Of a stretch of DNA of 64,000 bases, positions 7,917-16,029 are shown piece after piece. The first letter of the stretch is position 1, and each line of letters starts with the position of its first letter. A program made the translations under genes and the position numbers. The stretch comes from Streptomyces barringtoniae (GTDB lineage Bacteria; Actinomycetota; Actinomycetes; Streptomycetales; Streptomycetaceae). The stretch lies in assembly GCF_020819595.1 (NCBI RefSeq), contig NZ_JAJHNP010000008.1:62001-126000 (forward strand). The letters run 5' to 3'. Under the pieces are notes generated by a model. It searched no databases and was not told the DNA's origin. It was given only the letters and a program-made list of their open reading frames with translations.

Positions 7917-8293
7917 CCCACGACCCGCCGCACGAAACGGGGCTCCGGCCCGCCGGAATCGGGCCGGAGCCCCAGTCCCGACCATGGTCCGCCGGCCCGC
8001 GTGCCGTGCGCGTCCCACCGGAACCGGACACGAGACGCCGCACGCCGGGTGTCCGGGCGGCCGTCCTTTCGCTCACCGGCCCGACCGTCCGGTGACGTCC
8101 GCCGGAGCGCGCCTTGCCGTCGGTGCCTGTCCCGACGCGAGCGCCGTCGGCTTCCGTCCCATCGATCCCCGCCCCCGAACGGGTGGGGAAGTGGCGCAAG
8201 ACGCACGCCACGGGCCGCTGCCCCCTTCTCCCGGGGATGAACGGGGCGCGGCCCGAGGGCGTCCCGTACTCGAGACACCGCGGGGTGAGTGAG
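7917..8293. other. Intergenic region after the GWD-repeat gene
   Basis: 377 bp containing the terminator at 7939-7973. The rest is GC-rich and carries no protein-like frame. The frame of the next gene stays open back to about 8114, but that segment is Ser/Pro/Arg-rich and unlike a folded N-terminus. Confidence 0.5.
7939..7973 (+). terminator. Terminator after the GWD-repeat gene
   Basis: Perfect 13-bp stem GGGGCTCCGGCCC / GGGCCGGAGCCCC with a 9-base loop, 22 bp downstream of the stop codon. Confidence 0.8.
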
Positions 8294-8773
8294 ATGACTG
8301 TGGGTCTGGTGGAAGACGTCAGCGACGACACCTACGTGCTGGACATCCTCACCATCACGCTGACACCCGCACTGCCGTGGCTCGGGCACCAGGTCCGCTG
8401 CGAGATCGAGGGCCACCTCAAGGAGGCCGTCGACCTGACCCGGGTCACCTGCAACGTGATCATGAAGTTCGGTCCGGTGAAGCTGCTGGACAGGTGGTAC
8501 CGGCTGCCCGAGCTGCTGGCGCAGATGGGCGCGCGCCTCCCGGTTGACCCCAGGCCCCCCGCCGGGCGGTGGAGGCAGACGTGGATCCTGCGGCTGCCCG
8601 AGGCGGTGCCGGTGGCCGAGCACCGGATCCGCCTGCGCGCGCGGACGGGGAACGGGAAGAACTTCTTCGCGCTGGACATCCCCATGGACTTCAGCCGCAG
8701 GTTCCATCCGTCCAGGACGTACGGCGGCGGAGGCTCACGCGTGATCCACAGCCCGCGCTGCCGCTCGCTGTGA
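8294..8773 (+). CDS. Cytoplasmic ML-domain-like (lipid-recognition) protein
   Basis: 159 residues. The layout follows the MD-2-related lipid-recognition/NPC2 fold: LTITLTPALPWLGHQV (strand with the Pro-rich start), IEGHLKEAV, then VIMKFGPVKLLDRW in the place of the eukaryotic VKYGxIxLL segment, a central variable loop, a basic-to-aliphatic strand (TWILRLPEAVPVAEHRIRLRARTG), and FFALDIPMDF as last strand. Unlike eukaryotic members it has no signal peptide and lacks the disulfide cysteines. That suggests an intracellular lipid or hydrophobic-ligand binder. Start ATG 8294 after GGTGAGTGAG. The fold assignment rests on pattern similarity only. Confidence 0.6.
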   Translation: MTVGLVEDVSDDTYVLDILTITLTPALPWLGHQVRCEIEGHLKEAVDLTRVTCNVIMKFGPVKLLDRWYRLPELLAQMGARLPVDPRPPAGRWRQTWILRLPEAVPVAEHRIRLRARTGNGKNFFALDIPMDFSRRFHPSRTYGGGGSRVIHSPRCRSL

Positions 8774-8860
8774 CCCCCGCCCGCCCCCGCGGCCGGGGAC
8801 CGTGTCCGGCCGGCCGCCCGCACCGGGCGCCCGGCGAACCTCACCCGGTGACCGGGACCT

Positions 8861-9559
8861 TCACCCGGTGACCAGCAGGATCAGCAGCAGCACCGCGCCC
8901 GCCAGCGTGGGCGCGATCACCTCGTACGCCCAGCGCACGGTGACCTCCCCCTGCGCCGACTCCGCCTCGCCACGCCGGTCCAGCAGCTCCCGCAGGTCGT
9001 CCATGACCTGGTCGGACTCCGCGCGGGTCGGGCCGGTCTGCAGGCCCGCGGCACCGGTGCCGCCGAAGCCACCCATGCCGCCCATGCCGCCGAAGCCGAG
9101 GCTGCGGCGCGCCTGCACCCCGCCGCGCCCCGCGTCCGCCGCCGCCCGCGACTTGCGCATCTCCGCCTTCTTGCGGCCCCGCAGCGACACGGGGACCGAC
9201 CACAGTTGGTACTTGCGGCCGGACTTCGCGACGACCTCGTTGGAGTAGCCGGAGCGCAGCGAGGCGACCTCGCCCCAGGGCAGGCCGATCACCCGGAACG
9301 GGTTGCGCACCCGCAGCCGGTCCTCGCCCGCGAAGACCGCCGGGCGCAGTGTGAAGGCGATCACCAGCGGCACGATCAGGATCATCCCGGCGAGTGCCAG
9401 CCACGGTGCGCGGCCATGGCCCTGGAACAGCGCGTCGAAGCCGAGCCAGCCGATGACGGCGAGCAGCAGCACGCCGCCCACGAGCGCCATGGGCGAGCGG
9501 TAGATCCGGTCCTTGGCGGTGGGCTGTGACGCGGGTGACTGGTGGTCGGGGGTGGTCAT
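8861..9559 (-). CDS. PH-domain-like membrane protein
   Basis: About 232 residues. Two membrane helices near the start (ALVGGVLLLAVIGWLGF and PWLALAGMILIVPLVIAF) are followed by a strand-rich domain (AGEDRLRVRNPFRVIGLPW) like the bacterial PH domain found in actinobacterial membrane proteins. Then come a basic linker, a Gly/Met-rich stretch (FGGMGGMGGFGG) and a C-terminal membrane helix. Function unknown. The start is uncertain: ATG 9559 is preferred because it gives a short hydrophilic leader, but ATG 9574 is possible and neither has a clear ribosome binding site. It is divergent from deoC. Confidence 0.7.
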   Translation of the reverse strand: MTTPDHQSPASQPTAKDRIYRSPMALVGGVLLLAVIGWLGFDALFQGHGRAPWLALAGMILIVPLVIAFTLRPAVFAGEDRLRVRNPFRVIGLPWGEVASLRSGYSNEVVAKSGRKYQLWSVPVSLRGRKKAEMRKSRAAADAGRGGVQARRSLGFGGMGGMGGFGGTGAAGLQTGPTRAESDQVMDDLRELLDRRGEAESAQGEVTVRWAYEVIAPTLAGAVLLLILLVTG

Positions 9560-9662
9560 GGGCCCAGTCTGCATGACACCGGCGGCGGTGCCGCCACACG
9601 CCCCGGAACCGGCGCTCATCCGTGATCTCGGGACCGGGGACGAGCACGGGGCTGTACAGCTG

Positions 9663-9674
9663 CTACGCGCGTAG
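9663..9674. promoter_or_regulatory. CTACGCGCGTAG operator, deoC promoter
   Basis: Perfect palindrome immediately before a -10-like TATGCT (9676-9681). The GTG at 9688 lies six bases after that hexamer, so a bound repressor would block RNA polymerase directly and the message is probably leaderless. Confidence 0.8.
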
Positions 9675-9687
9675 ATATGCTCGTCTG

Positions 9688-10653
9688 GTGACCATGCCCA
9701 CTACCGCACCCACAGCTCACGCTCTCTCGGACGTCACCGCGTCCGACAGTACGCTGCGCCGCTTCCTGCACGGGCTGCCCGGCGTCGACGCGGTCGGCCT
9801 GGAGGCGCGCGCCGCGTCTCTCGGCACCCGTTCCATCAAGACCACCGCGAAGGCGTACGCCATCGACCTCGCCATCTCGATGGTCGACCTGACGACGCTG
9901 GAAGGCGCGGACACCCCGGGCAAGGTCCGGGCGCTCGGCGCCAAGGCGGTCCACCCCGACCCCACGGACCGTACGACCCCGGCGACCGCCGCGGTCTGCG
10001 TCTACCCCGACATGGTGGCCGTCGCCAAGGAGGCCGTCGCCGGCTCCGGCGTGAAGGTCGCCTCGGTCGCCACCGCCTTCCCGGCCGGCCGTGCCGCCCT
10101 CGACGTGAAGCTGGCCGACGTCCGTGACGCCGTCGCCGCCGGCGCCGACGAGATCGACATGGTCATCGACCGGGGTGCGTTCCTCGGCGGCAAGTACCTG
10201 AAGGTGTACGACGAGATCGTCGCCGTGAAGGAGGCCTGCGGCCAGTCCGCCCGGCTGAAGGTCATCTTCGAGACCGGCGAGCTGTCGACGTACGACAACA
10301 TCCGCCGCGCCTCCTGGCTCGGCATGCTGGCCGGCGCCGACTTCATCAAGACCTCGACCGGCAAGGTGGCGGTGAACGCGACCCCGGCCAACACCCTCCT
10401 CATGCTGGAGGCCGTACGGGACTTCCGCGCCCAGACCGGCGTCCAGGTCGGCGTGAAGCCGGCCGGCGGCATCCGCACCTCCAAGGACGCCGTCAAGTTC
10501 CTGGTCCTGGTCAACGAGACCGCGGGCGAGGACTGGCTGGACAACCACTGGTTCCGCTTCGGCGCCTCCTCGCTGCTGAACGACCTGCTGATGCAGCGTC
10601 AGAAGCTGGCCACCGGCCGCTACTCCGGCCCCGACTACGTGACGGTGGACTGA
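9688..10653 (+). CDS. deoC: Deoxyribose-phosphate aldolase
   Basis: Cleaves 2-deoxyribose-5-phosphate to glyceraldehyde-3-phosphate and acetaldehyde, the last step of deoxynucleoside breakdown. 321 residues from GTG 9688, or 319 from the ATG at 9694. The TIM-barrel motifs are clear: VCVYPDMV, EIDMVIDRGAFLGGKY, GADFIKTSTGK near residue 220 (Schiff-base lysine), and VGVKPAGGIRT (second active-site lysine). It carries a longer N-terminal region than E. coli DeoC. An upstream frame extension crosses the operator and promoter and is rejected. The aldehyde dehydrogenase gene begins 6 bp after the stop. Confidence 0.95.
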   Translation: MTMPTTAPTAHALSDVTASDSTLRRFLHGLPGVDAVGLEARAASLGTRSIKTTAKAYAIDLAISMVDLTTLEGADTPGKVRALGAKAVHPDPTDRTTPATAAVCVYPDMVAVAKEAVAGSGVKVASVATAFPAGRAALDVKLADVRDAVAAGADEIDMVIDRGAFLGGKYLKVYDEIVAVKEACGQSARLKVIFETGELSTYDNIRRASWLGMLAGADFIKTSTGKVAVNATPANTLLMLEAVRDFRAQTGVQVGVKPAGGIRTSKDAVKFLVLVNETAGEDWLDNHWFRFGASSLLNDLLMQRQKLATGRYSGPDYVTVD

Positions 10654-10659
10654 TCGATC

Positions 10660-12090
10660 ATGGTTTTCGAGTACGCACCGGCGCCCGAGTCCCGCTCGGT
10701 CGTCGACATCGCCCCCTCCTACGGCCTGTTCATCGACGGCGAGTTCACGGACGCGGCCGACGGCAAGGTCTTCAAGACGGTCAGCCCCAGCACGGAAGAG
10801 GTGCTGTCCGAGGTCGCCCAGGCCGGCGCCGAGGACGTCGACCGCGCGGTCAAGGCCGCCCGCAGGGCCTTCGAGAAGTGGTCGGCGCTGCCCGGCTCCG
10901 AGCGCGCGAAGTACCTGTTCCGCATCGCCCGGATCATCCAGGAGCGCAGCCGTGAGCTGGCCGTCCTGGAGACGCTGGACAACGGCAAGCCGATCAAGGA
11001 GACGAGGGACGCCGACCTGCCCCTGGTGGCGGCCCACTTCTTCTACTACGCGGGCTGGGCGGACAAGCTCGACCACGCGGGCTTCGGTGCGAACCCGCGG
11101 CCGCTGGGCGTCGCCGGCCAGGTCATCCCCTGGAACTTCCCGCTGCTGATGCTGGCGTGGAAGATCGCCCCGGCGCTGGCGACCGGCAACACGGTCGTCC
11201 TGAAGCCCGCCGAGACGACCCCTCTCTCCGCCCTGTTCTTCGCGGACATCTGCCGCCAGGCCGGCCTGCCCAAGGGTGTCGTCAACATCCTGCCGGGCTA
11301 CGGCGACACGGGCGCGGCGCTCGTCGCGCACCCGGACGTGAACAAGGTGGCCTTCACCGGCTCCACGGCCGTCGGCAAGGAGATCGCCCGCACGGTCGCG
11401 GGCACGAGGAAGAAGCTCACCCTCGAACTGGGCGGCAAGGGCGCCAACATCGTCTTCGACGACGCGCCGATCGACCAGGCCGTCGAGGGCATCGTCACCG
11501 GCATCTTCTTCAACCAGGGCCAGGTCTGCTGCGCGGGCAGCCGTCTGCTGGTGCAGGAGTCGATCCAGGACGAGCTGCTGGACTCCCTCAAGCGCCGCCT
11601 GTCCACGCTCCGCCTCGGCGACCCGCTGGACAAGAACACCGACATCGGCGCGATCAACTCCGCCGAGCAGCTGGCCCGGATCACCGCGCTGGCCGAGCAG
11701 GGCGAGGCGGAGGGCGCCGAGCGCTGGTCCCCGGCCTGCGAACTGCCCGCCTCCGGGTACTGGTTCGCCCCGACGCTGTTCACGAACGTCACCCAGGCGC
11801 ACACCATCGCCCGGGACGAGATCTTCGGCCCGGTGCTGTCGGTCCTCACCTTCCGCACCCCGGACGAGGCGGTCGCGAAGGCGAACAACACGCAGTACGG
11901 CCTGTCGGCGGGCATCTGGACCGAGAAGGGCTCGCGCATCCTGGCGGTCGCGAACAAGCTCCGCGCGGGCGTGATCTGGTCCAACACGTTCAACAAGTTC
12001 GACCCGACCTCGCCGTTCGGCGGCTACAAGGAGTCGGGCTTCGGCCGCGAGGGCGGCCGCCACGGCCTGGAGGCGTACCTCGATGTCTGA
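10660..12090 (+). CDS. Aldehyde dehydrogenase, catalytic subunit (ALDH16-like, N-terminal part)
   Basis: A 476-residue NAD(P)-dependent aldehyde dehydrogenase. VIPWNFPLLMLAWKIAPALATGN is split across the cofactor fold, LELGGKGANIVF supplies the general-base glutamate, and FNQGQVCCAG supplies the nucleophile, Cys290 by the GQxC rule. A late PFGGYKESGFGREGG motif is present. It starts 6 bp after deoC and overlaps the next gene by 8 bp, so the three are translated together. The likely substrate is the acetaldehyde made by DeoC. With the following gene it mimics the two-domain ALDH16 enzymes. Confidence 0.92.
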   Translation: MVFEYAPAPESRSVVDIAPSYGLFIDGEFTDAADGKVFKTVSPSTEEVLSEVAQAGAEDVDRAVKAARRAFEKWSALPGSERAKYLFRIARIIQERSRELAVLETLDNGKPIKETRDADLPLVAAHFFYYAGWADKLDHAGFGANPRPLGVAGQVIPWNFPLLMLAWKIAPALATGNTVVLKPAETTPLSALFFADICRQAGLPKGVVNILPGYGDTGAALVAHPDVNKVAFTGSTAVGKEIARTVAGTRKKLTLELGGKGANIVFDDAPIDQAVEGIVTGIFFNQGQVCCAGSRLLVQESIQDELLDSLKRRLSTLRLGDPLDKNTDIGAINSAEQLARITALAEQGEAEGAERWSPACELPASGYWFAPTLFTNVTQAHTIARDEIFGPVLSVLTFRTPDEAVAKANNTQYGLSAGIWTEKGSRILAVANKLRAGVIWSNTFNKFDPTSPFGGYKESGFGREGGRHGLEAYLDV

Positions 12091-12970
12091 TGCACGACTG
12101 TCGGTGTTCAAGACCTACAAGCTGTACGTCGGCGGGAAGTTCCCGCGTTCCGAGAGCGGCCGGGTGTACGAGGTGACCGACTCCAAGGGCAACTGGCTGG
12201 CCAACGCTCCCCGGTCGAGCCGCAAGGACGCCCGGGACGCGGTCGTGGCCGCGCGCAAGGCGTTCGGCGGCTGGTCCGGCGCGACGGCGTACAACCGCGG
12301 CCAGGTCCTCTACCGCGTCGCGGAGATGCTGGAGGGCCGCAGGGACCAGTTCGTCCGGGAAGTGGCCGACGCCGAGGGCCTGTCGAAGTCGAAGGCCGCC
12401 GCGGTCGTGGACGCGACCGTCGACCGCTGGGTCTGGTACGCCGGCTGGACCGACAAGATCGCCCAGGTGATCGGCGGCGCCAACCCGGTCGCGGGCCCCT
12501 TCTTCAACCTCTCCTCCCCCGAGCCGACGGGCGTGGTCGCCGTACTGGCCCCGCAGGAGTCGTCGTTCCTGGGCCTGGTCTCGGTGCTCGCGCCCGTGAT
12601 CGCCACCGGCAACACGGCGGTCGTGATCGCGAGCGAGAAGTCCCCGCTTCCCGCCCTGTCCCTGGCCGAGGTGCTGGCCACCTCCGACGTGCCGGGCGGT
12701 GTGGTGAACATCCTCTCCGGCCGTACGGCCGAGCTCGCGGCGCCGCTGGCCGCGCACCAGGACGTCAACGCGATCGACCTCGCGGGTGCGGACGAGGAGC
12801 TGGCGAAGGAGCTGGAGATCGCGGCGGCCGACAATCTGAAGCGGGTTCTTCGTCCACAGGCTGTGGATTACTTCGAGGCGCCGGGCACCGACCGGATGAC
12901 GGCGTTCCTGGAGACGAAGACGGTGTGGCATCCGACGGGGTCACTGGGCGCGTCCGGCTCGTCGTACTGA
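12083..12970 (+). CDS. Non-catalytic aldehyde dehydrogenase-like protein (ALDH16 second-domain homologue)
   Basis: 295 residues that align with only the first half of an ALDH: YKLYVGGKFPRSESG start, helix-rich middle, PEPTGVVAVLAPQESS, TGNTAVVIAS, GGVVNILSGRTAELAA. The ELGGK glutamate and the GQxC cysteine segment are absent and there is no catalytic half. The ATG lies inside the stop region of the preceding gene (ATGTCTGA). ALDH16 proteins are one chain with an active ALDH followed by a shorter inactive ALDH domain. Together these two proteins total 771 residues, so this looks like the split form. Probable structural partner. A strong terminator follows. Confidence 0.85.
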   Translation: MSDARLSVFKTYKLYVGGKFPRSESGRVYEVTDSKGNWLANAPRSSRKDARDAVVAARKAFGGWSGATAYNRGQVLYRVAEMLEGRRDQFVREVADAEGLSKSKAAAVVDATVDRWVWYAGWTDKIAQVIGGANPVAGPFFNLSSPEPTGVVAVLAPQESSFLGLVSVLAPVIATGNTAVVIASEKSPLPALSLAEVLATSDVPGGVVNILSGRTAELAAPLAAHQDVNAIDLAGADEELAKELEIAAADNLKRVLRPQAVDYFEAPGTDRMTAFLETKTVWHPTGSLGASGSSY

Positions 12971-13001
12971 CGGCCACGACGGCCTGACGGCCACGACAGC
13001 C

Positions 13002-13043
13002 GGGAGCCGCGCCGCCCCTCCGTCCAGGGGCGGCGCGGCTCCC
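13002..13043. terminator. Bidirectional terminator between ALDH pair and secreted protein
   Basis: Perfect 18-bp stem (13002-13019 with 13026-13043) and a 6-base loop between convergent genes. It serves the deoC operon on the plus strand and the small secreted protein on the minus strand. Confidence 0.9.
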
Positions 13044-13054
13044 TCCTTCTGCGG

Positions 13055-13438
13055 TCAGCCCCCGGCCCCGGTCAGGCCGCCCAGCACTCCCCCGAGTCCC
13101 TCCGCCGCCGGGACGGCGCCGATCGGGCCCATCCGGGCGAGCGGTCCCGTCAGGCCGCCGAGGTCGCCGTCGTCCGCCGGCAGGACACGGGTGTGGGCGA
13201 CGGGGGTGTACTGCAGGGCCTGGACGGGGATGGCGGCGTAGTCGGTCAATCCCGGCACCCGGGCTCCTTCCTGCGGGGCCATCGCCCCGAGCGAGGCCGG
13301 CCGCAGGGGCACGTCCGGGACGCGAGCGGCGTCCGCGGACGCCGTCGCAGCGCCCGCACCCAGCGCCGCAGAGGCGGTCGCGAGGACGATCAGGGCGCGC
13401 CGCGCGGTGTGGTTGCGGGGGGACGTCAGTCGTGTCAT
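13055..13438 (-). CDS. Small secreted protein, unknown function
   Basis: 127 residues with a long twin-basic signal peptide (NHTARRALIVLATASAALG, cleavage probably after TASADA). The mature part is rich in Pro, Gly and Leu, ends with GGVLGGLTGAGG, and has no cysteine or catalytic motif. It resembles in style the secreted protein at 19331-19687 (Gly/Pro-rich, similar size). It is convergent with the ALDH genes and shares their terminator. Function unknown. Confidence 0.65.
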   Translation of the reverse strand: MTRLTSPRNHTARRALIVLATASAALGAGAATASADAARVPDVPLRPASLGAMAPQEGARVPGLTDYAAIPVQALQYTPVAHTRVLPADDGDLGGLTGPLARMGPIGAVPAAEGLGGVLGGLTGAGG

Positions 13439-13564
13439 TGCCGGGCCACCTTCTGATACTCAGGGTGAAGCTGTCGACACGCAGGGTAGTTGAGGCGGGA
13501 GTCACGCTCAAAAGCCGACCCGCGGGGTCGGCAGGCACGCCGCCATACGTCAAACTGGTGTTCC

Positions 13565-14200
13565 GTGAGCATTCATCCCCCGTCCCCCGCCCGTGTCGTG
13601 CTGCTCTGCGGCCCCTCGGGCTCGGGCAAGTCCCTTGTCGCCGCCCGCTCCGGGCTTCCCGTCCTGCGTCTGGACGACTTCTACAAGGAGGGCGACGACC
13701 CCACTCTGCCCCTGGTGGAGGGGAGTTCGGACATCGACTGGGACCACCCGGACTCCTGGGACACCCAGGTCGCGGTGGAGGCCATCACCCGGCTGTGCGC
13801 GACGGGTTCGGCGCCGGTGCCGGTGTACGACATCGCGCTGAGCGCCCGTACCGGCGAGGAGACGCTGCACATCGGCCGTACCCCGCTGTTCATAGCGGAG
13901 GGCGTGTTCGCCGCGGAGATCGTCGCGCGCTGCCGGGAACTGGGCGTGCTCGCGGACGCGCTGTGCCTGAGCCGCGGGCCGGTCACCACGTTCCGGCGGC
14001 GGTTCCTGCGGGACCTGAAGGAGGGCCGCAAGTCGGTGCCGTTCCTGCTGCGCCGCGGCTGGCGGCTGATGCGCGCGGAACGCTCGATCGTCTCCCGCCA
14101 GGTGGCGCTGGGTGCGCATCCGTGCGACCGCGACGAGGCGCTGGGGCGGCTCGCGGCAGCGGCGGCGGGGCGGCACGCGCGTCGGCAGACGGTGGCGTAG
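13565..14200 (+). CDS. Uridine-kinase-like P-loop kinase
   Basis: 211 residues. Walker A GPSGSGKS at about residues 15-22, LRLDDFYKEGDD next (the DDFY of uridine kinase and phosphoribulokinase relatives), the downstream WDHPDSWD segment and basic FRRRFLRDLKEGRKS in the lid region. It probably phosphorylates uridine or cytidine (salvage), fitting the neighbouring nucleoside genes, though no CTACGCGCGTAG element is found here. GTG 13565 is chosen because it places the Walker motif at the normal distance. A terminator follows. Confidence 0.75.
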   Translation: MSIHPPSPARVVLLCGPSGSGKSLVAARSGLPVLRLDDFYKEGDDPTLPLVEGSSDIDWDHPDSWDTQVAVEAITRLCATGSAPVPVYDIALSARTGEETLHIGRTPLFIAEGVFAAEIVARCRELGVLADALCLSRGPVTTFRRRFLRDLKEGRKSVPFLLRRGWRLMRAERSIVSRQVALGAHPCDRDEALGRLAAAAAGRHARRQTVA

Positions 14201-14237
14201 CCGCCGCGGAGCCGTACAGGAACGGCGCAAACGGAAA

Positions 14238-14273
14238 CGGGACTGGACAGGGCCCCCCGACCCTCCAGTCCCG
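14238..14273. terminator. Terminator between the kinase gene and sigQ
   Basis: Perfect 10-bp stem CGGGACTGGA / TCCAGTCCCG with a 16-base loop, in the gap between convergent genes. Confidence 0.7.
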
Positions 14274-14370
14274 CTTCTCGTGCTCCCCCGCTTCCCCCGT
14301 GTCCCCCTCCGCTCTTCCCCCGTGTCCCCCGTGTTCCCCCGTCGGATCACCTCACGGTGACCCCTGACCT

Positions 14371-15111
14371 TCAGGCGACCAGCTCGCCGAAGGCGTCCTC
14401 CTCGTCACGGCCGAAGCTGAGGACCTCGTCCTCGCGCAGCCGGCGCAGCGAGCGCCAGATGCTGGACTTCACCGTGCCGACACTGATGTCGAGGATCTCC
14501 GCGATCTCCGGGTCCGTGCGGCCCTCGTAGTAGCGCAGGACCAGCATGGTGCGCTGGAGCTCGGGCAGCCGGGAAAGCGCCTGCCACAGGACCGCGCGCA
14601 GCTCGGTGCCGCGCATCGCGTCCGTGTCGGAGGGCGTCTCCGGCAGTTCCTCGGTCGGGTACTCGTTGAGCTTGCGGCGCCGCCAGGCGCTGATGTGCAG
14701 GTTGGTCATGGTGCGGCGGAGGTATCCGCCGACCGCGGCCTTGTCGCTGATCCGGTCCCACGCCTTGTACGTCGAGAACAGTGCGCTCTGCAGCAGGTCC
14801 TCGGCCTCGAAGCGGTCGCCGGTCAGGTGGTAGGCGGTGGCGTACAGGGAGGCGCGGCGCTCCTGGACGTAGGCGGTGAACTCCGCCTCCGTCAGGGAAC
14901 GGCGCTGCTCCCCCGAGTCCTCCCTGTACGCGGATCCCCCGTGCGCCTCCCCCGTGTGCGCGTCAACCACCGTCATGTAGGCGGTGTGCTGACGCCCGGT
15001 GCCGCGAGCGCACCCCCGCCCGCTCACGGCACCGGACTTCTCGGCACCCCGGTGCACATCGTGCAGTCGCGTGATTACGGCGCTGGTGCTGATGCTGTGC
15101 AGCGTGTTCAT
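14371..15111 (-). CDS. sigQ: RNA polymerase sigma factor SigQ (SigE family)
   Basis: A 246-residue group-4 sigma factor. Region 2 lies around FTAYVQERRASLYATAYHL to YLRRTMTNLHISAWRRRK, and region 4 around LPELQRTMLVLRYYEGRTDPEIAEIL with the recognition helix VGTVKSSIWRSLRRL. The first 80 or so residues (Arg/Gly-rich) are outside the core. ATG 15111 has a GGGAG ribosome binding site. It is divergent from afsQ1 with the AfsQ1 box between. This order is the known sigQ-afsQ1-afsQ2 arrangement of Streptomyces coelicolor, where sigQ is under AfsQ1 control and affects antibiotic production and morphology. Confidence 0.9.
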   Translation of the reverse strand: MNTLHSISTSAVITRLHDVHRGAEKSGAVSGRGCARGTGRQHTAYMTVVDAHTGEAHGGSAYREDSGEQRRSLTEAEFTAYVQERRASLYATAYHLTGDRFEAEDLLQSALFSTYKAWDRISDKAAVGGYLRRTMTNLHISAWRRRKLNEYPTEELPETPSDTDAMRGTELRAVLWQALSRLPELQRTMLVLRYYEGRTDPEIAEILDISVGTVKSSIWRSLRRLREDEVLSFGRDEEDAFGELVA

Positions 15112-15228
15112 CTCGCGCTCCCCGTGGTGGACTTCCGGTCGTTCGGTCCTGCCCGGGCCGGCTCGGCTGGCCGCCCTGCCCGTGCCCAAAAGACTGCCGG
15201 GGCCACTTCATGGACGTGTCCGCCGACT

Positions 15229-15244
15229 GTCACAGACCTGTCAC
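15229..15244. promoter_or_regulatory. AfsQ1-binding box between sigQ and afsQ1
   Basis: GTCAC, six bases, GTCAC: this exactly fits the published AfsQ1 consensus GTnAC-n6-GTnAC. A third GTCAC follows at 15264-15268. The site lies in the 240-bp divergent region and can serve both sigQ and the afsQ operon. Confidence 0.85.
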
Positions 15245-15351
15245 AGGGGTCCGGCCCAGCATCGTCACAGGAAGTGCACAGATGGTGGCGGTAGGGAAGG
15301 CCCGGTGTCGGCGGGTCGTACGACAGCCCGTCCATGGGCCAGAATGAGCCC

Positions 15352-16029
15352 GTGCCTTCCCTGTTGCTGATCGAGGACGACGACGCCATCCGCACGGCCC
15401 TGGAGCTCTCCCTGACGCGCCAGGGTCACCGGGTGGCGACCGCTGCCAGCGGTGAGGACGGTCTGAAGCTGCTGCGCGAGCAGCGGCCCGACCTGATCGT
15501 GCTGGACGTGATGCTGCCCGGCATCGACGGCTTCGAGGTGTGCCGTCGCATCCGGCGCACCGACCAGTTGCCGATCATCCTGCTGACCGCGCGGAGCGAC
15601 GACATCGACGTGGTGGTCGGGCTGGAGTCCGGCGCCGACGACTATGTGGTCAAGCCGGTGCAGGGCCGGGTGCTGGACGCCCGGATCCGGGCGGTGCTGC
15701 GGCGCGGGGAGCGCGAGTCCAGCGACTCGGCGACGTTCGGCAGCCTGGTCATCGACCGGTCGGCGATGACCGTGACGAAGAACGGCGAGGATCTGCAGCT
15801 GACCCCGACCGAGCTGAGGCTGCTGCTGGAGCTGAGCCGGCGGCCCGGTCAGGCGCTGTCCCGGCAGCAGCTGCTGCGGCTGGTGTGGGAGCACGACTAT
15901 CTCGGTGACTCGCGGCTCGTGGACGCCTGTGTGCAGCGGCTGCGCGCGAAGGTCGAGGACGTGCCGTCGTCCCCGACGCTGATCCGTACCGTCCGTGGTG
16001 TCGGCTACCGCCTGGACACTCCTCAGTGA
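15352..16029 (+). CDS. afsQ1: Two-component response regulator AfsQ1
   Basis: A 225-residue OmpR/PhoB-type regulator. The acidic pocket is EDDD (8-11), the phospho-acceptor Asp52 is in IVLDVMLPG, Thr is in LLTARSD, and Lys is in DYVVKPV. The C-terminal winged helix includes LTPTELRLLLELSRRPG and RTVRGVGYRL. GTG 15352 gives the known AfsQ1 N-terminus (MPSLLLIEDDD), although the frame stays open 6 codons further. In Streptomyces it answers nitrogen-related signals and controls antibiotic genes. Its stop overlaps the GTG of afsQ2 (GTGA), so the pair is translationally coupled. Confidence 0.95.
   Translation: MPSLLLIEDDDAIRTALELSLTRQGHRVATAASGEDGLKLLREQRPDLIVLDVMLPGIDGFEVCRRIRRTDQLPIILLTARSDDIDVVVGLESGADDYVVKPVQGRVLDARIRAVLRRGERESSDSATFGSLVIDRSAMTVTKNGEDLQLTPTELRLLLELSRRPGQALSRQQLLRLVWEHDYLGDSRLVDACVQRLRAKVEDVPSSPTLIRTVRGVGYRLDTPQ

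Noticed and set aside
7984..8292. Possible 102-codon gene between the GWD and ML-like genes
   Set aside because: Arg/Pro-rich, no ribosome binding site, no recognisable fold, and it overlaps the terminator region.
9616..12111. Long open frame (about 830 codons) on the minus strand
   Set aside because: Antisense to deoC and the first ALDH gene, low-complexity, no start context or domain.
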